A DNA stretch of 11,313 nt from Bacillota bacterium (GTDB lineage Bacteria; Bacillota; Clostridia; Lachnospirales; Lachnospiraceae). The notes below the pieces were generated by a model, which did no database searches, was not told the origin of the DNA, and saw only the letters and a list, made by a program, of their open reading frames with translations. Numbering within the stretch: the stretch's first letter is position 1; every line of letters starts with the position of its first letter. The stretch spans positions 1 to 11,313 of the forward strand of contig JAEVYT010000004.1 of NCBI GenBank assembly GCA_023392615.1, read 5' to 3'. The position numbers and the translations under genes are program-made. Of the stretch, positions 11,048 through 11,313 are shown piece after piece.

Positions 11048-11313
11048 GTGCGCCCGGCGGGCGCACGTTTCAACGGGTGCAAGTCCCGAATCCGCCTGGT
11101 AGTGGGAAGGATATAGCCAATGGCAAGGGTGTCGTGGGTGACTACGAATCTGAAGGAAGCCGGATGGCAAATCTCTGGTCTGACGCACCTATTAAAACTT
11201 GGCGTTTCCGAAGATTTGGCGTGGCAAGCAGCCAATAGCCGTAGAGGTTATTGGTTTGTTACACATACATTGGCGGTCAACATAGCTTTAACAAAAGAAA
11301 GACTGATACACAA
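11048..11313 (+). mobile_element. Group IIC intron, internally deleted (3' end outside window)
   Basis: The element starts with GTGCGCCCGGC and an 8-bp perfect hairpin (11048-11066). GGGTGCAAGTCCCGAA (11075-11090) follows, then a conserved block (11121-11185) with GCAAGGGTGTCG, GAATCTGAAGGAAGC and GGTCTGACG. The order and wording match domain I of group IIC introns as I remember the Oceanobacillus iheyensis intron. At about 11185 the ribozyme sequence jumps to the reverse transcriptase C-terminus, so most of domains I-III and nearly all of the protein gene are missing. It sits directly behind an intrinsic terminator, the preferred target of this class. Domains V and VI, and the 3' splice site, would lie beyond 11313 if present. 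Confidence 0.8.
11184..11313 (+). pseudogene. C-terminal remnant of group II intron reverse transcriptase/maturase
   Basis: From about 11189 one frame reads LLKLGVSEDLAWQAANSRRG followed by YWFVTHTLAVNIALTKERLI. This corresponds to the C-terminal end of group II intron-encoded proteins, where an 'LG...A...ANSRKGYW...' segment precedes the final KERL region. No reverse transcriptase domain with its YADD motif is present upstream; domain I RNA sequence precedes it instead. The frame happens to be open back to an ATG at 11120 within domain I, giving a chimeric ORF of at least 64 codons that leaves the window. That chimera is unlikely to be a working maturase, since it lacks the polymerase and most of domain X. 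Confidence 0.72.

Noticed and set aside
11048..11066. GTGCGCCC/GGGCGCAC hairpin as a second terminator
   Set aside because: No T-run follows, and the sequence matches the expected 5' end and first stem of a group II intron.
11002..11238. Overlapping ORFs on both strands at the right end taken as genes
   Set aside because: The sequence is ribozyme RNA of a group II intron and a terminator. Only the frame encoding the maturase C-terminus has protein similarity.
1..11313. CRISPR array, phage or toxin-antitoxin system
   Set aside because: No regularly spaced repeats, phage structural genes or paired small toxin/antitoxin genes are visible. The nucleotidyltransferase-like gene has no HEPN partner beside it.

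Overview
The window reads as chromosomal DNA of a low-GC, anaerobic, Lachnospiraceae-like Firmicute (Clostridium/Lachnoclostridium type). This rests on strong AGGAGG ribosome binding sites, A+T-rich spacers, TTGACA/TATAAT-type promoters, a clostridial-type DUF1540 protein, a LysM protein with a helical domain I associate with clostridia and Paenibacillus, and group II intron sequence. The assignment is inference; no 16S or other diagnostic marker is present.

Left part (1-2320). A tRNA-Gly(GCC) gene lies on the minus strand with its own promoter and terminator. It is followed by a minus-strand two-gene unit: an AraC-family regulator with a cupin sensor domain, then a nitroreductase-fold flavoprotein of the TM1586 type. 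A ~295-bp spacer separates this unit from mutY and holds an extended -10 promoter for araC, a dyad and a probable mutY promoter.

Middle-left (2321-5003). mutY (adenine DNA glycosylase) is followed by an SH3b-domain lipoprotein with a Pro/Thr-rich tail. The lipoprotein gene converges on and overlaps by a few bases a LysR-type regulator gene. The intrinsic terminator of the lipoprotein transcript lies inside the regulator's coding region.

Centre (5004-8302). The LysR gene diverges from a leuB-leuC-leuD operon: isopropylmalate dehydrogenase plus both subunits of isopropylmalate isomerase. The intergenic region carries a T-N11-A LysR box, promoters in both directions and two leader stem-loops. 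A perfect 21-bp inverted repeat follows leuD. leuA is not in the window. The enzymes encoded here act in series in leucine synthesis, and the LysR protein is their probable regulator.

Right part (8303-11047). This holds a short TrmO/TsaA-type tRNA methyltransferase gene, a promoter plus intrinsic terminator with no ORF between them (small RNA or attenuated leader), a nucleotidyltransferase-fold protein with an altered metal-binding motif, a LysM protein with a Met/Asp linker and a helical domain of unknown function, and a DUF1540 four-cysteine mini-protein.

Right edge (11048-11313). Directly after the DUF1540 terminator is the 5' end of a group IIC intron. Its domain I runs straight into the C-terminus of the intron-encoded reverse transcriptase, so most of the intron is missing. 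Insertion behind a terminator hairpin is characteristic of group IIC introns. The 3' end lies outside the window.

Most of the window is ordinary housekeeping and biosynthesis. The least explained parts are the promoter-terminator unit at 8908-9030, the leu leader, the coding-embedded terminator, the intron deletion derivative and the LysM and nucleotidyltransferase-like proteins.
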